Of a stretch of 64,000 bases of DNA, positions 1 through 8,190 are shown one piece after another. Both the position numbers and the translations under genes were made by a program. Position 1 is the stretch's first letter, and each line of letters starts with the position of its first letter. Below the pieces are notes generated by a model. That model saw only the letters and a list, made by a program, of their open reading frames with translations. It was not told the origin of the DNA and searched no databases. Origin of the DNA: JAXGXQ01 sp040772685 (GTDB taxonomy: Bacteria > Bacillota > Clostridia > Saccharofermentanales > UBA5734); assembly GCA_040772685.1 (NCBI GenBank), contig JAXGXQ010000001.1:372001-436000 (forward strand), written 5' to 3'.

Positions 1-690
1 TCAACAGCAGCAGTAAAAACCCGCCGTTTCGTTGTTTATCGTGATTTCATGCTGCTTTTTGCTGTAGTAATTGTTGCTGCAGGTGTTACCCTGATGGCTC
101 GTTCAGATTTTGGCATTTCCGCTGTCAGTTCTGTGCCCTATGTGTTTAGTCTGCATTTTACCCAGCTCAGCTTTGGCACCTGGTCATTTATTTCGTACAT
201 TACTGTAATCAGCGTGACCATGCTTCTGACCCGCAACTTTGAGCTGTTTTATCTGGTTTCATTATTTATCTCAGTACTTTCGGGTATTTTTAATGATGTA
301 TTTAAATATCTGTGGTCTTTCTTGCCGCTTTCTCTGAGTCTCAGGGTTGTTTATTTTCTGATTGGCTGGTCGATGCTCACATTGGGCATTGCCTGCTTTA
401 TCAAAAGTGAGTTGCCGCCCGGGCCATACGAACTGTTTGTCAGCGAACTTGCCAGGTTGAAAGGCGTTCCGGTGGCGCGCGGTAAAACACTGCTTGATTT
501 AGCGGGCGTGACAATCTCTACCATTTTTCTGATTTTTGTACTTAGACGCCTGGCAGGCATTGGCCCCGGAACTGTACTGGCCGCTCTGTTTAACGGCACG
601 ATCGCCGGTTTTATTCTCAAACACATGGATAAGCGCTTGGAAATGAAATCGCTGATTTTTAAGAAGATCGGCAAACCGGGTGCTGACTAG
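1..690 (+). CDS. YczE/YitT-like integral membrane protein (5' partial)
   Basis: The reading frame is open from base 1 and reaches a TAG stop at 688-690. The first in-frame ATG is at 49, but 16 open codons precede it and begin with a basic stretch, so the true start is probably outside the window. The protein has about five hydrophobic segments, and short charged loops separate them. It resembles the YczE/YyaS/YitT group of membrane proteins (DUF6198-like), whose function is unknown; the pattern of a Phe-Gly-Ile-Ser motif after the first helix and a Pro-Gly-Pro-Tyr-Glu loop is typical. Its end overlaps the end of convergent purB by four bases. The role as a transporter or regulator of transport is a guess. 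Confidence 0.6.
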   Translation, partial: STAAVKTRRFVVYRDFMLLFAVVIVAAGVTLMARSDFGISAVSSVPYVFSLHFTQLSFGTWSFISYITVISVTMLLTRNFELFYLVSLFISVLSGIFNDVFKYLWSFLPLSLSLRVVYFLIGWSMLTLGIACFIKSELPPGPYELFVSELARLKGVPVARGKTLLDLAGVTISTIFLIFVLRRLAGIGPGTVLAALFNGTIAGFILKHMDKRLEMKSLIFKKIGKPGAD

Positions 691-2117
691 ACGCGAAGTT
701 CAGACTGCACGCTATCGCCTTCAGGTTCAGCTGCCAGCAATGGTTCAATTACCTCGCGCAGGAATTCCTCTACCTGGCCAACTGAACGGCCAATATAGTC
801 GTCAGCATTAAGCAGTTCTGCCAAATTTTCCTGATGCAGACCGAACGCCGGGTCAGCCGCAATGCGTTCCAATAAGTCGTTGGGCAAGCCGTCGGCTTTT
901 ACTCTGTTCCCTGCAGCCATGGAGTGTACCCGGATCCGCTCATGCAGGTCCTGACGGTCGCCGCCCTGCTTTACGGCTGCCATCAAGATGTTTTCCGTCG
1001 CCATAAAGGGCAGCTCAGCAGCAATGCGAGCTGCGATTACCTTGGGGTAGACAACCAGTCCGCCGGCAATGTTCAAATAAAGATTCAGAATTGCATCAGT
1101 CGCCAGGAAGGCTTCAGGTACAGAAAGCCGTTTATTGGCGGAATCGTCGAGTGTGCGCTCGAACCACTGCTCGGCGGCGGTAAAAGCCGGATTTAAGGCG
1201 TTGATGATCACGTGGCGGGAAAGCGCTGCCATGCGTTCACTGCGCATGGGATTGCGCTTGTAAGCCATGGCAGAAGAACCAATTTGAGTTCTTTCAAACG
1301 GTTCTTCAATTTCCTTCAGATGCTGCAGCAGGCGAAGATCGTTGCTGAATTTGTGGGAGCTCTGCGCAATTCCGGACAAAACGTTCAGCACACGGCTGTC
1401 AACCTTGCGTGAATAAGTCTGGCCGGCGACTGCATAAACTGAAGCAAACCCCATTTTCCTGGCTACTAAATTATCGATTTCACGAACCTTGGCTTCATCA
1501 CCGTCAAATAAGGCCATGAAGCTGGCCTGGGTGCCGGTTGTGCCCTTGCTGCCCAAAAAGCGCAAGGATTCAAGAACATAATCAAGGTCTGCCAGATCCA
1601 TCACCAGGTCTTGCAGCCACAGGGTCGCGCGCTTGCCAACAGTAACCAGCTGTGCCGGCTGAAAATGGGTAAAACCAAGTGTCGGCAGGCCGCGGAACTT
1701 ATAGGCAAAGCCGGACAGCTGGCGGATTACAGCAACCAGCTGACGACGCAGCAGGCGAAGCCCTTCTACCATCAGAATCAGATCAGTGTTGTCGCCTACA
1801 TAGCAAGAGGTGGCGCCAAGATGAATGATAGGTTTTGCCAACGGACATAGTTCTCCGAAAGCATGTACATGCGCCATGACATCATGCCGCACCAGCGCTT
1901 CTTCACGTTCAGCTGCCTCGTAATTGATATTTTCGACCTGGGCTTTCATTTCAGCGATCTGCTCATCGCTGATCGGCAGTCCCAACTCCTTTTCGGCTTC
2001 TGCCAGTGCCACCCAGAGCTTTCGCCAGGTTTTGAACTTGTAATCAGGAGAAAACAAGTTTTGCATAGCCTTGCTGGCATAGCGTGAGGCCAGCGGAGAT
2101 TCGTAAATATCCTTCAT
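687..2117 (-). CDS. purB: Adenylosuccinate lyase
   Basis: Catalyses two steps of purine synthesis: SAICAR to AICAR plus fumarate, and adenylosuccinate to AMP plus fumarate. The 476-residue length is right for the family. The fumarase/aspartase superfamily signature loop GSSAMAYKRNPM lies at about residues 280-291, with the catalytic serine in it, and the TLGFTHFQPAQ segment around residue 150 carries the general acid/base histidine. ATG has a GGAG site eight bases upstream. The gene starts two bases after the stop of the upstream aminotransferase gene, so the two are probably one transcript from the promoter at 3445-3473. A second purine gene in the window, purM-like, is far away. Confidence 0.95.
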   Translation of the reverse strand: MKDIYESPLASRYASKAMQNLFSPDYKFKTWRKLWVALAEAEKELGLPISDEQIAEMKAQVENINYEAAEREEALVRHDVMAHVHAFGELCPLAKPIIHLGATSCYVGDNTDLILMVEGLRLLRRQLVAVIRQLSGFAYKFRGLPTLGFTHFQPAQLVTVGKRATLWLQDLVMDLADLDYVLESLRFLGSKGTTGTQASFMALFDGDEAKVREIDNLVARKMGFASVYAVAGQTYSRKVDSRVLNVLSGIAQSSHKFSNDLRLLQHLKEIEEPFERTQIGSSAMAYKRNPMRSERMAALSRHVIINALNPAFTAAEQWFERTLDDSANKRLSVPEAFLATDAILNLYLNIAGGLVVYPKVIAARIAAELPFMATENILMAAVKQGGDRQDLHERIRVHSMAAGNRVKADGLPNDLLERIAADPAFGLHQENLAELLNADDYIGRSVGQVEEFLREVIEPLLAAEPEGDSVQSELRV

Positions 2118-2119
2118 GA

Positions 2120-3406
2120 TTACTTCTCCATCAGGATTTTGTTTACTGCCGCCAACTGAATGCAGGTGCAGAGGACATCTACTGCTGTTTCCAGTTCGGG
2201 AATTGTCGGGAAAGACGGAGCCAGGCGAATATTACTGTCTTCCGGATCTTTGCCATATGGATAAGGATTTCCCGCAGGGGTCAACTGAACCCCCGCTTCA
2301 CCGGCCAGGCGGACAACCTCAGAAGCTGTGCCCGGAAGAACAAACAGGCTGATGAAATACCCGCCGCGTGGGTGGTTGAAGCAACAACAGCCTGTTCCGC
2401 TCAAACGTTCGTCGAGAATTCTCAAAGCCGCCTCAAATTTGGGGCGTAAAATCGCGGCATGCCGGGCCATAATAGCTTCAACACCTGCTTTATTATGTAA
2501 AAAGCGGATATGCCGCAGCTGGTTGACTTTATCCGGGCCGATGCTTTGAATCATCATGTGTTTGCGTACCCAGGCCAGGTTGTTTGGACTGGAAGCCACA
2601 CACGCCACGCCGGCACCCGCGAAAGTAATTTTGGAAGCCGAGGCAAATTCGAATACGCGGTCAGGGTGACCGTTTTCAGCACATAAACTAATTATATCCG
2701 GCACGCGTTCCTGATTTTCAGGATACAGATGGTGCACCACATAGGCGTTATCCCAGAACAGGCGGAAATCAGGCGCTGCAGTTTCCATTGCAGCCAGGCG
2801 GCGGCAGGTTGCAGCTGATGTTGTGATTCCGTCAGGATTACTGTAAACAGGTACGAGCCACATGCCTTTGATGGACGGGTCTGCAGCAACCAGTGCTTCA
2901 ACTTTATCCATGTCCGGCCCTGTCGGCAGCATCGGCACGTTGATCATTTCGATTCCAAAACTATTTGTGAGAAAGAAATGGCGGTCATAACCTGGAACCG
3001 GACAGATAAAACGGACTTTTTCTTCTTTGCCCCAGGGGCGTTCGGCCCCTGGCAGTGCAAACAGCATAGCCCGGGCAACGGTGTCGTACATTAAATTCAA
3101 ACTGGAGTTGCCGGCAGCAATTACATTTTCTTGTTTTGTGTCCAGCAACTCTGCGAATAAAGCGCGCATTTCTGCCAGCCCTTCCGGACAGCCATAATTG
3201 CGGGCATCTATGCCTTCTGCTGACAGGTAATTGTGGTCCGACAAAACGGTGCTGAGTTCGTTGGAAAGATCAAGCTGTTCCCTGCACGGTTTACCGCGAG
3301 TCATATCCAGTTTGAGTCCGGCAGATTTTGCCTTTGAATACTGTTGGTTTAATTCAGCTTGCAGGCTCTGCAGCTGCTCAACAGAATATTCCTGAAATGA
3401 AAGCAT
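2120..3406 (-). CDS. PLP-dependent aminotransferase, aspartate aminotransferase subgroup (MocR-like fold)
   Basis: Fold type I aminotransferase of the branch that contains the mycobacterial and corynebacterial aspartate aminotransferases (Aminotran_MocR family), expected to make aspartate and glutamate from their keto acids. Seen in the 428-residue product: the DMTRGKP N-terminal motif near residue 35, SNPDG at 189-193, DNAY at 219-222 and the probable PLP lysine at 259 in ASASK. I chose ATG at 3406 over the longer GTG frame because AAGGAGG sits seven bases before it; the longer form would translate the ribosome site. It has its own promoter and leads into purB, which consumes aspartate-derived SAICAR, a sensible pairing. 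Substrate is inferred from family, not shown. Confidence 0.85.
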   Translation of the reverse strand: MLSFQEYSVEQLQSLQAELNQQYSKAKSAGLKLDMTRGKPCREQLDLSNELSTVLSDHNYLSAEGIDARNYGCPEGLAEMRALFAELLDTKQENVIAAGNSSLNLMYDTVARAMLFALPGAERPWGKEEKVRFICPVPGYDRHFFLTNSFGIEMINVPMLPTGPDMDKVEALVAADPSIKGMWLVPVYSNPDGITTSAATCRRLAAMETAAPDFRLFWDNAYVVHHLYPENQERVPDIISLCAENGHPDRVFEFASASKITFAGAGVACVASSPNNLAWVRKHMMIQSIGPDKVNQLRHIRFLHNKAGVEAIMARHAAILRPKFEAALRILDERLSGTGCCCFNHPRGGYFISLFVLPGTASEVVRLAGEAGVQLTPAGNPYPYGKDPEDSNIRLAPSFPTIPELETAVDVLCTCIQLAAVNKILMEK

Positions 3407-3444
3407 TAATGGCCCTCCTTGCACATTTCACAATCAATGCGGCT

Positions 3445-3473
3445 ATTATAATATAAGCCACTGGCGAGGGCAA
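3445..3473 (-). promoter_or_regulatory. Sigma-A promoter for aminotransferase-purB
   Basis: TTGCCC at 3468-3473, a 17-base spacer, and a perfect TATAAT at 3445-3450, about 40 bases before the aminotransferase start. A small palindrome, CCCGA-6-TCGGG at 3475-3490, lies just upstream of the -35 and could be an operator or a weak end for the yraN transcript; its role is not known. Confidence 0.7.
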
Positions 3474-3504
3474 CCCGAAATAAATCGGGAAACAAGCCTG
3501 AAAG

Positions 3505-3918
3505 TTATGCAAATTCCACGGGTTCGAAACGGATTTCCTGAACTGATCCCTGATTGTTCAACAAAACCGCTGCTGCAAGAAAAACAATTTCATCATTCAT
3601 TTCAGGCTGCCTTTGTAAATAGTGCTCAGCAGCCCGCCGCAGACGCAGACGCTTTTTTGCGGTTAAGGCTGCAAACGGTCCGCCGAAATTATCGCTGCTG
3701 CTGTGTATGTTCTGACGGCTTCCTCTTGACACCTGGCTGCGTCCCTTGACTTCAACAAAGAGTAGCCGGCCTTGCTTGGCTGCAATTATATCAAGCTCGC
3801 CAACACGCGGCACCAGATAGTTACGACGCAGGATTTTGTAATGTTTCTCCTGCAACAAAGCACAAACCGCGTTTTCCGCGATTGAACCGGTTTCGGCACT
3901 TGTCAGTTTGACAGGCAC
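3505..3918 (-). CDS. yraN: YraN family (UPF0102) endonuclease-like protein
   Basis: Small protein of the UPF0102/YraN family, which has a restriction-endonuclease-like fold. The 137-residue product contains the family core GELDII followed by FVEVKGRS, the Glu/Asp-x-Glu-x-Lys arrangement expected to bind a metal. Its role in the cell is not settled; it is almost always next to rnhB, as here. It starts at a GTG directly after the rnhB stop codon and has no clear ribosome site, so it is probably translated by coupling to rnhB. Last gene of the long operon that runs down from ylqF. Confidence 0.85.
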   Translation of the reverse strand: MPVKLTSAETGSIAENAVCALLQEKHYKILRRNYLVPRVGELDIIAAKQGRLLFVEVKGRSQVSRGSRQNIHSSSDNFGGPFAALTAKKRLRLRRAAEHYLQRQPEMNDEIVFLAAAVLLNNQGSVQEIRFEPVEFA

Positions 3919-4584
3919 TTAAATACCATGCAGAAAACTGCGCCGGTGAACAGGCGTTGGGCCCAACTCCTTCAGGGCTGCAAAATGCTGTGGTGTGGGA
4001 TAGCCTTTATGCCTGGCAAAGCCATAACCAGGGTAGATTTCATCCATTTCAACCATCAGCCGGTCACGGGTAACCTTAGCCAGAATTGAAGCGGCTGCTA
4101 TTGATACACTGAGCGTATCACCCTTGATGATGGGCTGTACCGGAATTCCGGTGCCTTTCAGATCGATGGCGTCGATCAAGAGCAAATCAGGTTGCTGTGA
4201 AAGGTTTCGCACTGCCAGACGCATAGCCTGCATAGTTGCCTGCAAAATATTGATCCGGTCAATTTCTTCCGGCTCGATTAACCCTATACCATAACAAATG
4301 GCAGTTTCAGTTATCTGTTCAAAAAGCGCTTCGCGCATTTCGGGTTTTAATTGCTTGGAATCATTCACACCGAAAACCGGACGCTCTGGATCCAGCAGAC
4401 AAGCCGCTGCCACAACCGGGCCAGCCAGTGGCCCGCGGCCGGCTTCATCGATGCCGCATACAAGCATGTAGCCGGCTTCCTGAGCTTCACGCTCAAAAGC
4501 TGTCATTTGCTTCCACAAACTTTTTGCTGTGGGCTTTTGTGGTTTCTTGAGTTTTTCGGGGTTATTGCCCTGTGTCCGTGCCAT
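3919..4584 (-). CDS. rnhB: Ribonuclease HII
   Basis: Removes ribonucleotides from DNA and RNA-DNA hybrids. The active-site motif GIDEAGRGPLAGPVVAAA begins near residue 44 (D46, E47), followed by LLIDAID and KVTRDR with the other acidic residues. I take ATG at 4584, two bases after the ylqF stop; a longer frame from ATG 4620 would overlap ylqF by 34 bases and place the GGAGAGG site inside the coding part. The roughly 35-residue N-terminal segment before the catalytic domain is rich in Lys and Gln and is longer than in the shortest homologues. Product 221 residues. The window also has rnhA, so both RNase H types are present. Confidence 0.93.
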   Translation of the reverse strand: MARTQGNNPEKLKKPQKPTAKSLWKQMTAFEREAQEAGYMLVCGIDEAGRGPLAGPVVAAACLLDPERPVFGVNDSKQLKPEMREALFEQITETAICYGIGLIEPEEIDRINILQATMQAMRLAVRNLSQQPDLLLIDAIDLKGTGIPVQPIIKGDTLSVSIAAASILAKVTRDRLMVEMDEIYPGYGFARHKGYPTPQHFAALKELGPTPVHRRSFLHGI

Positions 4585-4586
4585 TG

Positions 4587-5546
4587 TTATTGCGCCCTCT
4601 CCGCCTTTGCCGGCGGCCATTCCAGTGAAATCCGGCCAATACGGCCGGCACGCAGTTCGTCAAGGAATATCCCGGCAAACCGGGCAGTGTCAGCTCTGCC
4701 GCCGCTTTGCAGGCATTTGCGCAAAAGCGCGGCTTCTTCCAGAAGCTGATAGCCAAGCGCCAGTTCCGGATCCGCCATCAGCATGGTTTCAGCTGCAACT
4801 GACTCCGAATCCCGTTCTGCCGAATCTTCAGTATCTGCGGAGGCTTCAAGCTTCATCCCCTGCCCAACCTGGTAGCGTTCCGCCAGTAAATGCGGGTAAT
4901 GGACATCCAGCAGATAGATGGTTCTGGCGGCAATTTCTTCTAAATCAAGAATTACATCACGAATCGCACCGGTGGCCGCCAAAGCTATCTGGCTGGCACG
5001 GCTTTCAATTTTAGGCATCAACACTCCGGGTGTATCCAGCAGCTCCAGCTGGCCGCTGCTGCGCACCCAGGCTGTCCTGCGGGTAACGCCGGGCTTATCC
5101 TGCGCCTGAGCCGCCTTGCGCCGCACAAGCGTATTGATGAGGGTTGATTTACCTGTGTTGGGAATACCGACTATCATTGCTCTGACAGGCTGGAAAATCC
5201 GGCCGCGTTCTTTCGAACGTTCGATTTTTCCCTGCATCAGATCAATAGCGGCTTTTTGCACCTGATCCGGACCGGCACGTCGCGTACTGTCGATGGCCAG
5301 AACCTGCAAACCTTGCCGGGAGTAATATTCGAGCCACTGCTGTGTCGTTTCCGGATCAGCCAGATCTGCTTTATTTAATACTAAAATCAGCGGCTTATCG
5401 CCGGTCAGACCGGAAAGTTCAGGATTACGGCTGCTTTTCGGGATGCGGGCATCGCAGGTTTCGATCACCAGATCAACCAGTTTTACCTGATCTTTCATCT
5501 TACGCAGCGATTTTGCCATATGGCCGGGGAACCAGTTGATTTCCAT
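4587..5546 (-). CDS. ylqF: Ribosome biogenesis GTPase YlqF/RbgA
   Basis: Circularly permuted GTPase that acts late in 50S subunit assembly. The motif order is permuted as expected: G4 NKAD at residues 58-61 comes before G1 GIPNTGKS at 127-134 and G3 DTPGV near 171. The opening INWFPGHMAKSLR is characteristic of the family. A stretch around residues 235-255 rich in Glu, Ser and Asp may be disordered. Length 319 is slightly more than the Bacillus protein. It follows rplS, whose terminator lies between them, and leads into rnhB and yraN. This is the usual order in Firmicutes. Confidence 0.93.
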   Translation of the reverse strand: MEINWFPGHMAKSLRKMKDQVKLVDLVIETCDARIPKSSRNPELSGLTGDKPLILVLNKADLADPETTQQWLEYYSRQGLQVLAIDSTRRAGPDQVQKAAIDLMQGKIERSKERGRIFQPVRAMIVGIPNTGKSTLINTLVRRKAAQAQDKPGVTRRTAWVRSSGQLELLDTPGVLMPKIESRASQIALAATGAIRDVILDLEEIAARTIYLLDVHYPHLLAERYQVGQGMKLEASADTEDSAERDSESVAAETMLMADPELALGYQLLEEAALLRKCLQSGGRADTARFAGIFLDELRAGRIGRISLEWPPAKAERAQ

Positions 5547-5655
5547 GCGTGCATCCTTTCCGCTTTTTTATATGATGCCCGTTATTTCCATTCCAGTAAA
5601 GAGTAAGCGATTTATTTTCTGCGGCAAATCATGGCAATTCCAACTAAACGGGCGC

Positions 5656-5694
5656 AAAAAAAGACCCGACACTTTTGTAGTTGCGTCAGGTCTT
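5656..5694 (-). terminator. Intrinsic terminator after rplS
   Basis: On the minus strand AAGACC-GAC pairs with GTC-GGTCTT (imperfect stem of about 10 pairs, loop of about 10) and runs straight into seven or more T residues. It ends the rpsP-to-rplS transcript before ylqF. Confidence 0.8.
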
Positions 5695-5697
5695 CTC

Positions 5698-6048
5698 TTA
5701 CTTTCTGATGAGTTTTTCTTTGACTTTGGCTGCCTTACCCACACGATCGCGCAGATAGTAGAGCTTGGCTCTTCTTACTTTACCTTTGCGCACGATTTCA
5801 ATTGTATTGATGCGGGGTGAATGGACTGGCAGGACGCGTTCCACACCAACGCCGTAAGATAGACGGCGGACGGTGATGGTTTCGTTCAGGCCTGCGCCTT
5901 TACGAGCGATCACGGTGCCTTCAAAAATCTGAACACGCTCGCGGTTTCCTTCTTTAATCTTCAGGTGAACTTTTACATAATCACCAATTTCGACTTCAGG
6001 ATAGGCGTTGCGAAGCTGTTCGCTCTCAATGACTTTGACTAGGTCCAT
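5698..6048 (-). CDS. rplS: 50S ribosomal protein L19
   Basis: Ribosomal protein L19, 116 residues, at the subunit interface of the 50S. Family features seen: the VHLKIKEGNRERVQIFEGTV core near residues 28-47, the RKGAGLNETITVRR segment, and the basic C-terminal KVRRAKLYYLRDR. ATG is preceded by GAGGAGG. It has its own probable promoter and leader and is followed at once by a strong terminator, so it can be expressed apart from trmD and ylqF. Confidence 0.97.
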   Translation of the reverse strand: MDLVKVIESEQLRNAYPEVEIGDYVKVHLKIKEGNRERVQIFEGTVIARKGAGLNETITVRRLSYGVGVERVLPVHSPRINTIEIVRKGKVRRAKLYYLRDRVGKAAKVKEKLIRK

Positions 6049-6071
6049 ATTGCGTTCCTCCTCTCTTTATC

Positions 6072-6106
6072 AGACGTTCATGCACGCAATTGGCAGCGGA
6101 CCGTCT
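6072..6106 (-). promoter_or_regulatory. Possible L19 mRNA leader hairpin
   Basis: In the rplS 5' untranslated region AGACG pairs with CGTCT across about 25 bases, with a smaller TGC/GCA pairing inside, ending near the ribosome site. Firmicutes rplS genes often carry a short leader element in this place (Rfam L19_leader). I can see the position and the stem but cannot confirm the family consensus. Confidence 0.35.
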
Positions 6107-6121
6107 TTGTTAGCGACTGAA

Positions 6122-6150
6122 AGAATAACAAACTTTGCCGGAAAAAGCAA
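6122..6150 (-). promoter_or_regulatory. Promoter for rplS
   Basis: TTGCTT at 6145-6150, 17-base spacer, TATTCT at 6122-6127, just after the trmD stop codon. It would give a leader of about 65 bases. Confidence 0.5.
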
Positions 6151-6170
6151 TATTTTTCGCTGTTTTGCTA

Positions 6171-6956
6171 TTATTCGCCGCTTTGTTCATCGCTTTGTCC
6201 TGATAAATTATTTTCTTCGGCAAATGCTAAAGCTAAATCAGTATAATCCTTTTCACTTAGTTTGAGTTTGTCAAATAAATCGGGTCGTTTTTTACAGGTT
6301 TCGATCAGCGCTGCTATTTTCTGCCACTCCTGAATACGGGCATGATGACCTGACAACAGGACATCAGGAACAGCTTTATCGCGCCAAACAGCCGGCCTTG
6401 TGTACTGCGGATACTCCAAAACACCGCTCATATGTGATTCTTTGCGATAGGCCTCTTCGTTAGGTAACACTCCCGGCAAAAGGCGGGCTACAGCATCAAT
6501 CACCGCACAGGCTGCAAGCTCGCCGCCGGTCAGAACAAAGTCACCGAGCGAAATTTCTTCGTCGACAATTTCATCGAGCACACGCTGGTCAACACCTTCA
6601 TAATGACCGCAAAGCAAAATCAAGTGGTCAAGGTTCGCCAGCTCAATAGCTTTTTGCTGGTTAAAGACCGAGCCTTTTGGTGACAGATAGACTGTCCGGC
6701 GCTGCTCAGCTGTAACTTCTCGCGAACCGTTCAAAGCTGTCTGCCAGGCATCATAAATCGGTTGACACATCATCAGCATTCCGGTGCCACCGCCGAAGCA
6801 ATAGTCGTCTACCTTGCCGTAACTGTTAATGGCAAAGTCACGGATGTTGATTGTTTCCAACGTAAAGTGCTGTTCCGCCAAAGCGCGGCCAGTAATGCTG
6901 GTGCCTATGACGGTTTCAACCAATTCGGGAAACAGTGTCAGAACCGTGGTTTTCAT
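6171..6956 (-). CDS. trmD: tRNA (guanine-N1-)-methyltransferase
   Basis: SPOUT methyltransferase making m1G37 next to the anticodon of several tRNAs, which prevents frameshifting. The 261-residue product opens with the typical TVLTLFPE, carries the FGGGTGM segment near residue 55 and the knot motif LLCGHYEGVDQRV followed by GDFVLTGGELA, which binds AdoMet. It starts inside the rimM stop (ATGA overlap), so translation is coupled. The last 15 residues are acidic and Ser/Gln rich, probably loose. Confidence 0.96.
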   Translation of the reverse strand: MKTTVLTLFPELVETVIGTSITGRALAEQHFTLETINIRDFAINSYGKVDDYCFGGGTGMLMMCQPIYDAWQTALNGSREVTAEQRRTVYLSPKGSVFNQQKAIELANLDHLILLCGHYEGVDQRVLDEIVDEEISLGDFVLTGGELAACAVIDAVARLLPGVLPNEEAYRKESHMSGVLEYPQYTRPAVWRDKAVPDVLLSGHHARIQEWQKIAALIETCKKRPDLFDKLKLSEKDYTDLALAFAEENNLSGQSDEQSGE

Positions 6957-7582
6957 GACTCTGTCTCACTGCCTGGCCGGTAAAGCTCCACCAGTCCAGC
7001 AGGCAACGCAGTGTCGATGCGTTTTGCTTCCGGGTCTATCTTGATAATAAAGTCGGCCGCAGCCGGAAACAGCAGGTCAGGTTGGCCCTTTTGGGCAACA
7101 ACATAAACATCCTGCGCCGTTTGCTGATTAATATCTTTCAGTTTGCCAAGTTCACCGTTGTGTTTATCAATGACAGTAAAGCCAATGAGATCACAGATGA
7201 ACCATTTGCCCGGCGGCAGTTCGATCGCGTTTTCCCTGTCTACAGAAAGAAACCAGCCGCGCAGCTTTTCAGCGGCCTCGCGGTTGGTGATTCCTTCGAC
7301 CGTAACCAGAATGAAGGGCGGTTGTTCCCTGGTGTTTTTCAGTTTAACCAGCCGATGTTCTGTTTCGTCAGGTGAGGTCAGATAACATTCACGCAAACCA
7401 GCAAAGCGCTCGTTGCGCTCAGTCAGCGGCATAACCCGGACTTCCCCAAGCACACCATGCGGCGCTGTTATCCGGCCAATTTCCAAAAAAGGCCGCAAAC
7501 CGTCCCGACAGTTTTTTGCCGATCCAGTTTTACTTTTGCCTTTTCCGATGCTATCTGAGATGTCGTTGATAGAATCAGACAA
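6953..7582 (-). CDS. rimM: 16S rRNA processing protein RimM
   Basis: Assembly factor for the 30S head that binds S19. After an unusual N-terminal extension of about 30 Ser/Lys/Asp-rich residues comes the RimM core starting FLEIGRITAPHGVLGEVRV, then a PRC-barrel domain from about residue 110 with WFICDLIGFTV. Total 209 residues against about 170 in Bacillus, the difference being the N-terminal extension. The start overlaps the khpA stop by eight bases and the stop overlaps the trmD start by four. Confidence 0.92.
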   Translation of the reverse strand: MSDSINDISDSIGKGKSKTGSAKNCRDGLRPFLEIGRITAPHGVLGEVRVMPLTERNERFAGLRECYLTSPDETEHRLVKLKNTREQPPFILVTVEGITNREAAEKLRGWFLSVDRENAIELPPGKWFICDLIGFTVIDKHNGELGKLKDINQQTAQDVYVVAQKGQPDLLFPAAADFIIKIDPEAKRIDTALPAGLVELYRPGSETES

Positions 7583-7802
7583 TGTCTACTATCACTTTCT
7601 TGCCTTCGCGAATGCCTTTAGCTTTCACTATAGTTCTAATCGCCTGGGCTCTTCTTCCCTGTTTGCCGATTACCTTACCCATATCCTCAGGTGCTACATG
7701 CAGCTTCAGGATAACGGTATGGCCAAGATCCTGTTGACTGATACTGATAGCATCAGGGTCGTTAACCAGCGGGCGGACAATTGTTGCAAGCAGATCTTTC
7801 AT
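7575..7802 (-). CDS. khpA: KH-domain RNA-binding protein KhpA (YlqC)
   Basis: 75-residue single KH domain protein. The nucleic-acid-binding motif VIGKQGRRAQAIRTIV is clear at about residues 40-55. KhpA proteins pair with KhpB/Jag and affect cell division and small-RNA binding in Firmicutes. It sits between rpsP and rimM as usual. ATG with GGAGG five to eight bases upstream. Confidence 0.93.
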   Translation of the reverse strand: MKDLLATIVRPLVNDPDAISISQQDLGHTVILKLHVAPEDMGKVIGKQGRRAQAIRTIVKAKGIREGKKVIVDIV

Positions 7803-7831
7803 TACAAATTACCTCCTGAAAAAAGCGCGCA

Positions 7832-8086
7832 TTATTCGGCCGGTTCAGAAGGCTTTACTTTCTTCAGCAATGCGCGTACGGTATCAGTCGGCTGAGCGCC
7901 GTTGCTGATCCATTTGTTGGCGGCTTCAAGATCGATATCCACTGTAACCGGGTCGGTTAGCGGGTTATAGGTTCCGATTTCCTCGATAAAACGGCCGTCG
8001 CGCGGATAACGAGAATCAGCTACGACAACACGGTAGAAGGGTGCCTTTTTTGCACCGATACGTTTGAGACGGATTTTTACTGCCAT
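7832..8086 (-). CDS. rpsP: 30S ribosomal protein S16
   Basis: Ribosomal protein S16, 84 residues. The opening VKIRLKRIGAKKAPFYRVVVADSR and the later GTYNPL motif are diagnostic. ATG follows AAGGAGG. A small hairpin GATGC-AAA-GCATC lies in its leader about 20 bases before the start; its role is unknown. Confidence 0.97.
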   Translation of the reverse strand: MAVKIRLKRIGAKKAPFYRVVVADSRYPRDGRFIEEIGTYNPLTDPVTVDIDLEAANKWISNGAQPTDTVRALLKKVKPSEPAE

Positions 8087-8190
8087 GGAAATTTTCCTCC
8101 TTATTTGCGATGCTTTGCATCACTTTGCTTTTTAATTTATTTATGACAATGGGCTTGTGCCGCGGCTCGAACCTGGCAGGTAGACCGTTT

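Noticed and set aside
3475..3490. Terminator after yraN
   Set aside because: Only a five-pair palindrome without a T-run; more likely an operator or chance.
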